The notes under the pieces: model-generated | Database searches by the model: none | What the model was told of the DNA's origin: nothing | Seen by the model: only the letters and a program-made list of their open reading frames with translations | Program-made: the position numbers and the translations under genes | Source: Schaalia sp. ORNL0103 | GTDB taxonomy: Bacteria; Actinomycetota; Actinomycetes; Actinomycetales; Actinomycetaceae | Direction: 5' to 3' | Length of the DNA: 64,000 nt | Assembly: GCF_019429565.1 (NCBI RefSeq) | Contig: NZ_JAHXSA010000001.1 | Span: 1,607,390 to 1,671,389 of the forward strand | In this document: one piece after another, positions 30,020-38,226 of the stretch | Layout: each line of letters opens with the position of its first letter | Position numbering within the stretch: position 1 is the first letter of the stretch

Positions 30020-30165
30020 GCGTGTGCCTTCCTGAAGGAAATTTTGCTTAAGCATAACAATGCGGCACGCGGACTGAACAGTGCGCCGACGCGATCGGAA
30101 CGCTCGAATACCCCTCGATCGTACGCTGTTTCCTGCCGTAGGGGAAAGCGTCAGCGGGAAGCGCA

Positions 30166-30207
30166 AAGGGGACGAGGCAGGGGATAGTTCCCCGGCCTCG
30201 TCCCCTT
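30166..30207. terminator. Terminator after paralogue 2
   Basis: 18-nt arms (30166-30183 with 30190-30207), one mismatch, 6-nt loop. The right arm holds an exact copy of the 13-mer and the left arm a one-mismatch copy. Confidence 0.88.
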
Positions 30208-30220
30208 GTTGGAATCTGAG

Positions 30221-30877
30221 TCAGCGCACGGCGCTCAGCATGGCTTCCTGCGTGATGCGGCGGCGCTTGCCGTTCACCTTCACCAGGAGGACGATGCCGA
30301 CGATCAGGAGGATCAGGCCGACAACGCCGACGACGGTGCCCCACACGAAGGGCATGGCGAAGACCTTTGCCACGACCTCAGGCGATGCGTTGAATGCGGT
30401 GATGTTCGCGCCGTTGGCGATGCCGTCACACTGCAGCACGTACGAGCCCGCGGGCACGTGCTCCACCAGGTACACGTCCTCGCTGTCAGCGTAGGGTTCC
30501 AGCTCGTAGCTCTTGTCGTCTGCGCCGATCAGCGAGCATGAGGGGTCCTTGTGCGCGTCGCCCCGCACCATGAAGACACCATCCGCAGTCACGGTGACGA
30601 CGCTGCCGTTGGCGGTGGTACCACCCTTGACCGCGTTCCCATCGGTGCCAGCCACGCCGGCGATCATCGTGGCAAAGAAGACAATCGGTGCAACGATGAT
30701 CATGAGCACCACACCGAGAACGAGCGTGGTGACGGCGCCACCTCGGCCGGGCAGCTTCGGCATGGCCACGGGCGCGGGAGCGCCGTAGCCCTGCGGGGCT
30801 GCGGCACCCGGGTAGGAAGTGCCGTTCGTGGGCACCGCGCCGGGCTGGCCCGCGGGACCGTAGGAGGGATTCGACAT
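30221..30877 (-). CDS. Two-helix membrane protein (paralogue 2)
   Basis: 218 aa from ATG 30877 (GAAAGG upstream). It begins MSNPSYG with a Gly/Pro/Ala-rich cytoplasmic segment. A helix follows ('TLVLGVVLMIIVAPIVFFAT'), then a ~100-residue external domain with two cysteines (DPSCSLIG, VLQCDGI), a second helix ('WGTVVGVVGLILLIVGIVLL') and a basic tail KVNGKRRRI. The cysteine positions and 'SYELE/SFEMK ... VYLVE/VFYLD ... G(S/T)Y(V/R)(L/I)QC' pattern align with paralogue 1, suggesting a conserved disulfide. The function is unknown. It lies downstream of gatD in the same direction, after a ~130-bp gap. Confidence 0.8.
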   Translation of the reverse strand: MSNPSYGPAGQPGAVPTNGTSYPGAAAPQGYGAPAPVAMPKLPGRGGAVTTLVLGVVLMIIVAPIVFFATMIAGVAGTDGNAVKGGTTANGSVVTVTADGVFMVRGDAHKDPSCSLIGADDKSYELEPYADSEDVYLVEHVPAGSYVLQCDGIANGANITAFNASPEVVAKVFAMPFVWGTVVGVVGLILLIVGIVLLVKVNGKRRRITQEAMLSAVR

Positions 30878-31011
30878 GTCTGTGCCTTTCTGATGAGACA
30901 TCTACTCGACTCGTGAGTAAGCCGCGCAGATTGACGAGAACGTGCCAACATAGCACACCGGCGACCGCTGCGCGGAATCGGCGGTCAAAAATTCCGAGCT
31001 CTGGTCACGTA

Positions 31012-31752
31012 TCAGCTTAGCGAAACTCCGCTCAGGCGCTCCTCCCGCAGCTCAGCGACACCCGGAACGTCGAGCGGTTCCAGCGTTGCGCCCGTGGCTC
31101 GCTCGAGCAGAAGGTCCGCCAGCTCGGGGTTACGAGCGAGAGCGGGGCCGTGCATGTAGGTGGCGATGACGGATCCCTGAACAGCGCCGTCGTAGCGCAC
31201 CTCGGGCACTTCTTCTCCCTGGGGTGTGCCGTTTCCGACACCCGAGATGACGCGTCCCAGCGGGGAGGCGTCGGGGCCAAGAACGGTGCCGCCCCCGTGA
31301 TTTTCGAAGCCTGTAAGGGTCTGTGTCAGGCCATTAAGGACGGGTTCACAGACGAGCTCGCCAATCGCTCGGTGCCCCTGGGGGCGCGTCGTAATGTCGA
31401 GGACGCCCATACCGGGAACGCGCACGCCCCGCGCGTCCTCGTACCAGTGGCCGAGAACCTGCAGGGAGGCGCAGATCGCGAGGAGCGGGCGCCCCGCGTC
31501 AAGGGCGCGGGCGAGACCGGAGGTACCGCGGAACTTGTCGGCCGCGAGCGCCTGGGCGGTATCCTCGCCGCCTCCGAGAGTGTAAATGTCCAGGCTGTCC
31601 GGGATCTCCTCGGTCAAGCCGACGTGGACGACCTCGGCATCGATGCCGCGCCTGCGGGCGCGCTCGGCGAGGATCAGCGCGTTACCGCTGTCGCCGTAGG
31701 TGCCCAGGACCTCGGGCATGAGGACGCCGATTCGCAGCGTGGAGGTGCTCAT
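31012..31752 (-). CDS. gatD: Lipid II isoglutaminyl synthase, glutamine amidotransferase subunit GatD
   Basis: 246 aa class I glutaminase of the CobB/CobQ-like type. The nucleophile is C94 in 'LLAICASLQ', with the catalytic His in 'TYMHGPAL'. With MurT it amidates the alpha-carboxyl of D-Glu in the lipid II stem peptide using ammonia from glutamine, a step important for peptidoglycan cross-linking. ATG 31752 has AGGAAGG and overlaps the murT stop by 4 bp (ATGA), giving a coupled heterodimer. The frame is open far upstream across murT; that extension is not real. Confidence 0.95.
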   Translation of the reverse strand: MSTSTLRIGVLMPEVLGTYGDSGNALILAERARRRGIDAEVVHVGLTEEIPDSLDIYTLGGGEDTAQALAADKFRGTSGLARALDAGRPLLAICASLQVLGHWYEDARGVRVPGMGVLDITTRPQGHRAIGELVCEPVLNGLTQTLTGFENHGGGTVLGPDASPLGRVISGVGNGTPQGEEVPEVRYDGAVQGSVIATYMHGPALARNPELADLLLERATGATLEPLDVPGVAELREERLSGVSLS

Positions 31753-33059
31753 CGCGTGCCTTCCTTTCGATCGAGCAGGACCTTGAAGTCGCGCATGGCC
31801 GTGTAGTTGAGGAGCATCTCGACGCGGCCAGGCTCGCACGCGGCGAGAGCGTCCATGGGCAGCGGAACGAGGTCGCAGTGGACGCCCGCGTATTCGAGGC
31901 GCACGGCCAGGTCGGCGCCTCGCTCGCCGCAGGCCACGACGCGGCGGCCGGGCTGCTTGACGGCGGAAAAGTCTACGTCCCACAGCCAGGAGAGGTCCTG
32001 GCCGTCGGGCACCTGGCCGTTGACACCGATGACAACCTGGTCGACGCGCGGGTCGATCATCGTCATGGCTTCCTGCCATCCGGCGGGGTTCTTGGCGAGC
32101 ATGAGGCGCGCACTGCGTCCGTTGACGTCGTGGACGGAGTAGCGTCCCGCGACTTCGGTGACGCTGCTGACGGCCGCGGCGGCAGCCGCGGGGTCGATGC
32201 CCATCGCGACGGCGGCGGCGACGGCCTGCGCGGCATTGCCAAGGTTGGCGCGCCCGGGAAGCTTCAGTTCGAGGGGGACGCTGACGCCGTCGGGTCCCCG
32301 CAGCGTCGCACGCGGGCCCTCGGGGGCCAGCTCGACGTCCTCGAGCCACCACTGAGGCTGAGGACGGCTGCTGAGCTCAGGGAGTTCCTCACCGTCGAAG
32401 GCGGGGATCAGGTGCCAGTCCTCGCCGGAGCGGACGACGCGGCCACCGCGCGGGTATGCGGCGGAGTCACCTCCCCAACCGGCGCCTGCGGCCACCCACA
32501 CGACGTTCGGATTGTCGGCGGCAGCGGAAACGATCAGCGGGTCGTCGCAGTTCGCAACGACGACGGCGCCCGGGTGGGCCGAGGCCCCGTCACGCAGGCG
32601 ACGCTCGACGGAGCCAATTTCGCCGACGCGGTCGAGCTGATCGCGCGAGAGATTCAGGTACACGAAGACCGCTGGATTGACGTCGGCGGCGACGGCGGGC
32701 ACGTGCATCTCGTCGACCTCGAGGGCCGCTCGCGTCGCCCCCTTACCCTGCATGAGGGCCGTAATGACGCCCGAGGTCATGTTGTCGCCGTTGATGTTGG
32801 AGGCGACGGGTCCGGCGCTTTCGAGGGCCGCCCGCACCATGCGGGTCGTCGTCGATTTTCCGTTCGTACCGGTCACGATGACGGAGGAGTAGGGGGCTGC
32901 CAGCTCTGAGAGGAACTTCGGCGAGATGCGCATGGCAACCTCACCGCCGATCATGCCGCCGGATCCGCGTCCGAGGGCCCGGGAGGCGAAGCGGGCGGCA
33001 CCGCCGGCCGCTTTGGCCACGCGCGAGCGCACCGAGAGGTGATGCGAAGATTTCGTCAT
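31749..33059 (-). CDS. murT: Lipid II isoglutaminyl synthase, Mur-ligase subunit MurT
   Basis: 436 aa. The Mur-ligase P-loop is 'VTGTNGKSTTTR' (around residue 62) and the central domain carries 'LEVDEMHVP' and 'NLSRDQLDR'. The C-terminal DUF1727 domain ('NYTAMRDFKVLLDR') contacts GatD. The zinc-ribbon insertion with two CxxC pairs found in the firmicute enzymes is absent: the corresponding stretch (about residues 220-255) has no cysteine. No ribosome site precedes ATG 33059, but TAACGT (33066-33071) ends exactly 6 nt before it, so it is probably leaderless. It overlaps gatD by 4 bp. Confidence 0.95.
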   Translation of the reverse strand: MTKSSHHLSVRSRVAKAAGGAARFASRALGRGSGGMIGGEVAMRISPKFLSELAAPYSSVIVTGTNGKSTTTRMVRAALESAGPVASNINGDNMTSGVITALMQGKGATRAALEVDEMHVPAVAADVNPAVFVYLNLSRDQLDRVGEIGSVERRLRDGASAHPGAVVVANCDDPLIVSAAADNPNVVWVAAGAGWGGDSAAYPRGGRVVRSGEDWHLIPAFDGEELPELSSRPQPQWWLEDVELAPEGPRATLRGPDGVSVPLELKLPGRANLGNAAQAVAAAVAMGIDPAAAAAAVSSVTEVAGRYSVHDVNGRSARLMLAKNPAGWQEAMTMIDPRVDQVVIGVNGQVPDGQDLSWLWDVDFSAVKQPGRRVVACGERGADLAVRLEYAGVHCDLVPLPMDALAACEPGRVEMLLNYTAMRDFKVLLDRKEGTR

Positions 33060-33457
33060 GCGTCCACGTTAACGCATGCGGGGCATCGGTCGCGCCGCTG
33101 ACGCATCTCGACCCTTTCTATCAGGACACGAACGAGGGGCGCCGCGGCGACCGCTTTCCTCGCGCGACACGCTGATACGTACCTGACCTGCACAGATAGT
33201 TACGTATTGCATATCGACGTTATCCACGCCATCTCTCTGTGATGGCGTCGATATGTCCCACCGGTCAATATCGACCGATGAGCCACCCAAGAGCATCGTC
33301 CCATCGGCCCACAACATGAGCATTTTCAAGGAAAAGGCGCACCCGCCGACAAAATTGCAGGTCAGAGGGCATTTCCAAAAAAATAGTAGCGAATCTGACG
33401 CACGCATTTCACGCGGCCCCTGCACGTTTGTGCCAAGCGGTCCACACCCGAATAATC
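33060..33457. other. Gene-free stretch upstream of murT
   Basis: It contains an imperfect long dyad at about 33212-33256 (CGCCATC-N7-GATGGCG with outer ATATCGA/TCGATAT arms) and AT-rich sequence. Short open frames here look like chance. Confidence 0.5.
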
Positions 33458-33610
33458 AACTATCGAAACCTGCCGTGACCTGGTAAAACTATGTTCAGCA
33501 GGCGAAAGCCTGTCGCCTGTTCCAGGCTTCGGTCGGGGATCCTGTGTGCCCCCGGATCCTCGATCGAATATGCTGCGGGACCCATCCTTTGGATGGGTCC
33601 CGCAGTCCTT
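33458..33610 (+). ncRNA. Candidate small structured RNA (tentative)
   Basis: On the plus strand, TTGTGC (about 33428) and AATAAT (about 33451) are spaced 17 bp like a promoter. Downstream come a GCAGGC-GAAA-GCCTG hairpin with a GNRA loop, a GGATCC/GGATCC hairpin with a C-rich loop, and finally the perfect 15-bp hairpin at 33573-33605. There is no open frame with a ribosome site. I cannot match it to 6S, 4.5S, tmRNA or 6C RNA with confidence. Confidence 0.3.
33573..33605. terminator. Terminator of the dnaK-hspR operon
   Basis: A perfect 15-bp stem (33573-33587 with 33591-33605) and a 3-nt loop, starting 18 bp after the hspR stop. Confidence 0.88.
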
Positions 33611-33623
33611 TATATCTCGATGC

Positions 33624-34178
33624 CTAGCGGCGAGAGACGATCGTCCCCTCAATCACCGCGCGCCCATTCGATCGCGGCGCAGCCGGAAGGGCCGAACGCG
33701 CCGAAGCCTCGGAGGAGGCGAGCGCCGCGAGCGCCCGCACCGGATTCCACACGGTGAGAGAGCCTCCGGAGCGAGCCTCAGACCTCGAGGAGCTATCCCA
33801 CGGGCGCTGGCCTCGCCGCATCGGCATAACCTGACCGTCAGCGGACGCAGCGAACACGCGATTGCGCTTGGCTTCGGCCGCTGCGACCGCCCCACGCAGG
33901 GCATCCCGCTCCTCTTCCAAGGCCTCGACGCGCCGCTCGAGCTCGAGGATGCGTCGGATTCCCGCCAGGTTGATGCCCTCTTCCTGGCTCATCCGCTGCA
34001 CGTCGCGCAGACGCTGCACGTCCCGCTTCGTATAGCGGCGTCCCCGCCCCTTAGTACGGGCGGGGATCACCAGGCCGAGACGGTCATACTGGCGCAGGGT
34101 CTGCGGATGCATGCCCGCCAGCTCGGCCGCAACCGAGATGACGAACGTGATCGCATCGTCCGATCCCGTCTTCGCCAT
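33624..34178 (-). CDS. hspR: HspR heat-shock repressor (MerR family)
   Basis: 184 aa. A MerR-type winged helix-turn-helix is at residues ~12-80 ('VAAELAGMHPQTLRQYDRLG', then 'GRGRRYTKRDVQRLRDV'), followed by a dimerisation helix and a longer C-terminal tail (about residues 115-184) than in Streptomyces HspR. HspR with DnaK as corepressor binds HAIR sites; heat titrates DnaK and derepresses. HAIR sites are present upstream of dnaK and clpB here, so the feedback circuit is complete within the window. ATG 34178 follows GGAGGAG and lies 3 bp after the dnaJ stop. Confidence 0.96.
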   Translation of the reverse strand: MAKTGSDDAITFVISVAAELAGMHPQTLRQYDRLGLVIPARTKGRGRRYTKRDVQRLRDVQRMSQEEGINLAGIRRILELERRVEALEEERDALRGAVAAAEAKRNRVFAASADGQVMPMRRGQRPWDSSSRSEARSGGSLTVWNPVRALAALASSEASARSALPAAPRSNGRAVIEGTIVSRR

Positions 34179-34181
34179 GGC

Positions 34182-35231
34182 TTACTCCTCCACGGCCTCG
34201 AACAGGGAGGCGCGGACGTCGAGGTCGCCCTCGGCATTCGCGATCTCCTTCGCGAGCTTCTTGAGGTCGCGGCTCGGCTTGGCGGGAACCTGGATGGCCA
34301 CGCGGGCAATCAGGTCACCCGTCGCCTTGGAGGTCTTCACTCCCCCGCCGCGCACGCGGATCTCAGCGCCCGAGGAGGAGCCCGCGGGCACCTTGACCGT
34401 GGCCGTGTTGCCGTCGATCATCGGCACGTCGACGACGGTGCCAAGGATGGCCTCGGACACGGTCACGGGCAGGGTGAGGACCAGGTCGTCACCCTCGCGC
34501 GAGAACACGGGATGCGGCTTGACCGTCACGGCGACCTCGAGGTCGCCCGCGGGACCGCCGTTGATGCCGGGCTTACCGTGGCCCTTGACGCGGACCTTCT
34601 GGCCGTCCTTAATGGCCGCGGGAATGCGGACCTTGATCGGAGAGCCGCCAACCCTGATGGTCAAGGTCGCGCCGTTCAGGGCCTGACGGAAGGAAATGGC
34701 CAGCTTTGCGCGCACGGTCCCGCCCTTTTCAGGGGTGGGTGCCGCCTGCTGGGCGTGACCGGCGGCGCCGAAGGGTGAGCCGTAGGGGTCGCCTCCAAAT
34801 CGCGCGCCACCGCCGCCACCACCGAAGAGGCCGGAGAGGATGTCCTCAAAGCCAGCCCCGCCGCCGGGCATGCCGGAGGTCTGGAAGCGCACGTTATGGC
34901 CGCCTCCACCGAAGCCGCCGGCGCCGCCGAAGGCACCGAAGAGGTCCTCGAAGCCGCCCGTGCCGCCCGATCCGGCGGAGAAGCGCGCCCCACCGCCGGC
35001 CATCGCGCGGATCGCGTCATAGCGCTTGCGATCCTCTTCATTGGACAGGACGGCGTAGGCCTCGCCGATCTCCTTGAACTTGGCCTCCGCGGCCTTGTCG
35101 CCCGGGTTCTGATCCGGGTGCCACTGCCGAGCCAGCTTGCGGTAGGCCTTGGTGATGGCCTTCTTATCCGCCGTCTTGTCGACTCCGAGGACCTTGTAGA
35201 AGTCCTTGGAGAACCATTCCTGTTCACTCAC
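34182..35231 (-). CDS. dnaJ: DnaJ-family co-chaperone without zinc fingers (CbpA-like)
   Basis: 349 aa. The J-domain at residues ~8-75 has the HPD tripeptide in 'RQWHPDQNPGD'. A Gly/Phe-rich linker covers about 80-160, then two C-terminal beta-domains bind substrate. The four CxxCxGxG zinc motifs of type I DnaJ are absent and I see no cysteine in the protein, so it is type II (CbpA/DnaJ2-like), although it occupies the dnaJ position of the operon. It delivers substrates to DnaK and stimulates its ATPase. The start is GTG 35231 with GAGAGG upstream. Confidence 0.94.
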   Translation of the reverse strand: MSEQEWFSKDFYKVLGVDKTADKKAITKAYRKLARQWHPDQNPGDKAAEAKFKEIGEAYAVLSNEEDRKRYDAIRAMAGGGARFSAGSGGTGGFEDLFGAFGGAGGFGGGGHNVRFQTSGMPGGGAGFEDILSGLFGGGGGGARFGGDPYGSPFGAAGHAQQAAPTPEKGGTVRAKLAISFRQALNGATLTIRVGGSPIKVRIPAAIKDGQKVRVKGHGKPGINGGPAGDLEVAVTVKPHPVFSREGDDLVLTLPVTVSEAILGTVVDVPMIDGNTATVKVPAGSSSGAEIRVRGGGVKTSKATGDLIARVAIQVPAKPSRDLKKLAKEIANAEGDLDVRASLFEAVEE

Positions 35232-35270
35232 GCGCGTGTCACCTCTCTTTCAGTTGCGAGCGTGTCGATG

Positions 35271-35927
35271 TCATTCAGGGTTGTTCACCAGCACCTTCGC
35301 GGCGCGCACCACGCGGTCTCCGCGGCGGTAGCCACTGGTGAGGACCTGTCCGATGACGGGATGGTCGACATCCGGGCTGGTGGTCGCCATGAGGGCGTCG
35401 TGCAGGGCGGGGTCGAAGTCGTCGCCCGGGGCGCCGTAGCGCTCCAGCTCGAAACGCGTCTTGAGCGTCTCCTCGAGCTTCGTGGCGATCGACGCGAAGG
35501 GGCCGTCCTCCAGGTCGCCGTGCGCGCGGGCGGCGGCAATGTCGTCGAGGACGCTGATGAGCGACTCGATGACCTCGTCCTGGCCCGCGGTCTTATGGCC
35601 GGGGATGGCCTCCTTGGAGCGACGCACGTAGTTGGCGTACTCCTGGCCCTGGTTATACAGCTCCGCGTTGGCGCGGGCCAGCTGGTCCTCGACGCTCGCG
35701 ATGCGCTCGAGGGCCTTGGCGAGGTCGGAGTCCTCGATCTGCTCCTCGAAGGCACTCATGTCGTCGGTCGAACCCTCGGACGAGGCCTGGGCAGCGTCAT
35801 CCGCGCCGGGTGCGGTCTCGTTGTTCTCGGCCGCCTGGCCGGCCGGGGCCGACTCGAAGGAGTCGGCCCCGGCGACGTTGGCGTCTTCGTTGGGCGCCGA
35901 GAAACCGTTGGTTTCTTCGGTGCTCAC
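35271..35927 (-). CDS. grpE: GrpE nucleotide exchange factor
   Basis: 218 aa. An acidic Ala/Glu/Asp-rich N-terminal tail (~60 residues) precedes the long dimerisation helix ('[20 protein letters not shown]'), then the family core '[14 protein letters not shown]' and a C-terminal beta domain ending '[18 protein letters not shown]', a typical GrpE signature. It releases ADP from DnaK. GTG 35927 overlaps the dnaK stop by 4 bp (GTGA), so translation is coupled. Confidence 0.97.
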   Translation of the reverse strand: MSTEETNGFSAPNEDANVAGADSFESAPAGQAAENNETAPGADDAAQASSEGSTDDMSAFEEQIEDSDLAKALERIASVEDQLARANAELYNQGQEYANYVRRSKEAIPGHKTAGQDEVIESLISVLDDIAAARAHGDLEDGPFASIATKLEETLKTRFELERYGAPGDDFDPALHDALMATTSPDVDHPVIGQVLTSGYRRGDRVVRAAKVLVNNPE

Positions 35928-37759
35928 TTGTTGTCCTCGTCAACGATCTCGGCGTCCACGACGTCGTCCTGCGCGGGCGCGGACTGGGCGCCGGCCTCGT
36001 CGGCCTGCTGCTTGGCGTAGATCTCCTGGCCGATCTTCATGCCGGACTCGGACAGGGTCGCCATGGCGGTCTTCACGGCCTCGATGTCGTCACCCTTGAG
36101 GGCTTCCTTGACGGCGTCGACGTCCTTCTGGACGGCCTCGCGGGTCTCCTCAGAGATCTTGTCGGCCTCGTCCTTGAGCAGCTTCTCCGTCGCGTAGACG
36201 GTCTGCTCAGCCTGGTTGCGGGTGTCGGCCTCTTCGCGGCGCTTCTTGTCCTCGGCGGCGTGCTCCTCGGCCTCGCGCACCATGCGGTCGATGTCCTCCT
36301 TGGGCAGGGACGAACCGCCGGTGATCGTCACCGACTGCTCCTTGCCGGTGCCGCGGTCCTTCGCGGAGACGTGAACGATGCCGTTCGCGTCGATGTCGAA
36401 GGTGACCTCGATCTGCGGCACACCGCGGGGGGCCGGGGCAATGCCGGACAGCTCGAAGGTGCCGAGCAGCTTGTTGTCACGGGCGAACTCACGCTCGCCC
36501 TGGTAGACCTGGATGAGCACGGAGGGCTGGCCGTCCTCGGCGGTGGAGAAGATCTCCGAGGCCTTGGTCGGGATGGCCGTGTTGCGGTCGATGAGCTTGG
36601 TCATGACGCCGCCCTTGGTCTCGATGCCGAGCGACAGCGGGGTCACGTCGATGAGCAGGACGTCCTTGCGGTCACCCTGGATGACGCCGGCCTGCAGGGC
36701 GGCGCCCACGGCGACGACCTCATCGGGGTTGACGCCCTTGTTGGGCTCGCGACCGCCGGTCAGCTCCTTGACGACCTCGGTGACGGCGGGCATACGGGTG
36801 GAGCCGCCGACGAGCACGACGTGGTCGATCTCGGAGACGGTCACGCCGGCCTCGGCCATGACATCGCGGAAAGGCTTCTTGGTGCGCTCGAGCAGGTCGG
36901 AGGTCAGCTCCTCGAACTTGGCGCGCGTCAGGGACTCATCCAGGTGGATGGGGCCGTCAGCGGTCATGGACAGGTACTGCAGCGAGATGTTCGTGGAGGT
37001 CGCGGAGGACAGCTCCTTCTTCGCCTGCTCAGCGGCTTCCTTCAGGCGCTGGAGGGCGACCGCGTCCTTGGACAGGTCGGCGCCGGTCTTGGCCTTGACC
37101 TGGTCGATCAGCCAGTTGACGATGCGCTGATCCCAGTCGTCGCCACCCAGGTTGTTGTCGCCGGAGGTGGCGCGCACCTGGATGGTGGAGAAGCCGTCGT
37201 CGTCCTTGCCCACCTCGAGGAGGGACACGTCGAAGGTGCCGCCACCGAGGTCGAAGACCAGGATGAGCTCGTCTTCCTTGCCCTTTTCGAGGCCGTAGGC
37301 CAGGGCCGCGGCGGTGGGCTCGTTGACGATGCGCTCGACCTTCAGGCCGGCGATCTGACCGGCATCCTTGGTGGCCTGGCGCTGAGCGTCGTTGAAGTAG
37401 GCGGGGACGGTGATGACGGCCTCGGTGACGGGCTCACCCAGGTAGGCCTCGGCGTCAGCCTTCAGCTTCATGAGGATGCGCGCGGAGATTTCCTGCGCGG
37501 TGTACTTCTTGCCGTCGATCTCCGTGGTCCAGTCGGTGCCCATGTGGCGCTTGACGGAGGAAATGGTGCGGTCAACGTTGGTGACGGCCTGGCGCTTGGC
37601 GATCTCGCCAACCAGGACCTCACCGGTCTTGGAGAAGGCGACGACCGAGGGGGTCGTGCGGGCGCCTTCGGCGTTGGGGATGATGGTGGGCTCGCCGCCT
37701 TCGAGGACGGCGATAGCGGAGTTGGTGGTACCGAGGTCGATGCCGACTGCACGTGCCAT
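35924..37759 (-). CDS. dnaK: Chaperone DnaK (Hsp70)
   Basis: 611 aa, standard length. The N-terminal actin-like ATPase begins '[18 protein letters not shown]', with '[17 protein letters not shown]' and '[14 protein letters not shown]'; the substrate-binding domain has '[14 protein letters not shown]', and the C-terminal tail is acidic. The insertion found in Gram-negative Hsp70s is absent, as usual for Gram-positives. It is first gene of dnaK-grpE-dnaJ-hspR. ATG 37759 has AAAGGA upstream. Three full HAIR sites between 37857 and 38018 place the operon under HspR. Confidence 0.98.
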   Translation of the reverse strand: MARAVGIDLGTTNSAIAVLEGGEPTIIPNAEGARTTPSVVAFSKTGEVLVGEIAKRQAVTNVDRTISSVKRHMGTDWTTEIDGKKYTAQEISARILMKLKADAEAYLGEPVTEAVITVPAYFNDAQRQATKDAGQIAGLKVERIVNEPTAAALAYGLEKGKEDELILVFDLGGGTFDVSLLEVGKDDDGFSTIQVRATSGDNNLGGDDWDQRIVNWLIDQVKAKTGADLSKDAVALQRLKEAAEQAKKELSSATSTNISLQYLSMTADGPIHLDESLTRAKFEELTSDLLERTKKPFRDVMAEAGVTVSEIDHVVLVGGSTRMPAVTEVVKELTGGREPNKGVNPDEVVAVGAALQAGVIQGDRKDVLLIDVTPLSLGIETKGGVMTKLIDRNTAIPTKASEIFSTAEDGQPSVLIQVYQGEREFARDNKLLGTFELSGIAPAPRGVPQIEVTFDIDANGIVHVSAKDRGTGKEQSVTITGGSSLPKEDIDRMVREAEEHAAEDKKRREEADTRNQAEQTVYATEKLLKDEADKISEETREAVQKDVDAVKEALKGDDIEAVKTAMATLSESGMKIGQEIYAKQQADEAGAQSAPAQDDVVDAEIVDEDNK

Positions 37760-37856
37760 GGTTGTTGTCCTTTCGTTCGCTCAGCCGTCTCCGCTTCCGG
37801 AGCGGCTCGCGTTGGTCTGTGTGGTCTATGTGGTGCCGGGAAGGTCCCGACACATC

Positions 37857-37877
37857 CTTGAGTCTGTTGTACTCAAC
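37857..37877. promoter_or_regulatory. HAIR element 1 of the dnaK operon
   Basis: CTTGAGT-N7-ACTCAAC, about 100 bp upstream of the dnaK start. Confidence 0.93.
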
Positions 37878-37919
37878 TTTAGGAGCAGGGTTTTTATTCC
37901 GCAACCCGAAGCTCTCAAA

Positions 37920-37940
37920 CTTGAGTCTGATTCACTCAAC
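37920..37940. promoter_or_regulatory. HAIR element 2 of the dnaK operon
   Basis: CTTGAGT-N7-ACTCAAC, 63 bp from element 1 (six helical turns). Confidence 0.93.
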
Positions 37941-37997
37941 TTTGCAGGACCGACTTTTATTCCATCACCGGCGCCCACAAGCTTGAGCTACTCAAAA

Positions 37998-38018
37998 CCT
38001 GAGTCTGATGTACTCAAC
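37998..38018. promoter_or_regulatory. HAIR element 3 of the dnaK operon
   Basis: CCTGAGT-N7-ACTCAAC. A compressed version, CTTGAG-CT-ACTCAA, lies just beside it at 37982-37995. Confidence 0.85.
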
Positions 38019-38133
38019 TTTCTTTTCGCGGTTTTATTCCATCTGACCTGGCCAGGCAGAACGCGGCCACATCGTGCGGAAATTTGCGCAGTGTCAAACA
38101 GTCGTAAGTCGAACGAAAGCTCGTCGTTAGTTT

Positions 38134-38163
38134 TTGCAAAATTCGAAAGTGGCGTACTACACC
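38134..38163 (+). promoter_or_regulatory. Predicted promoter of the fucosidase gene
   Basis: TTGCAA (38134-38139), 18-bp spacer, TACACC (38158-38163), about 64 bp upstream of the start. Confidence 0.4.
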
Positions 38164-38226
38164 CCTCCTCTGGCAAACTAGTAACGCTCTCAACGACCGA
38201 GAGTCCCGTCAATCAATGGAGACTTG

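Noticed and set aside
33480..33610. Assignment of the hairpin region to 6C, 6S or SRP RNA
   Set aside because: The key features (two hairpins with six-C loops, a 6S bubble, or the SRP GGAAG motif) are not present clearly enough.
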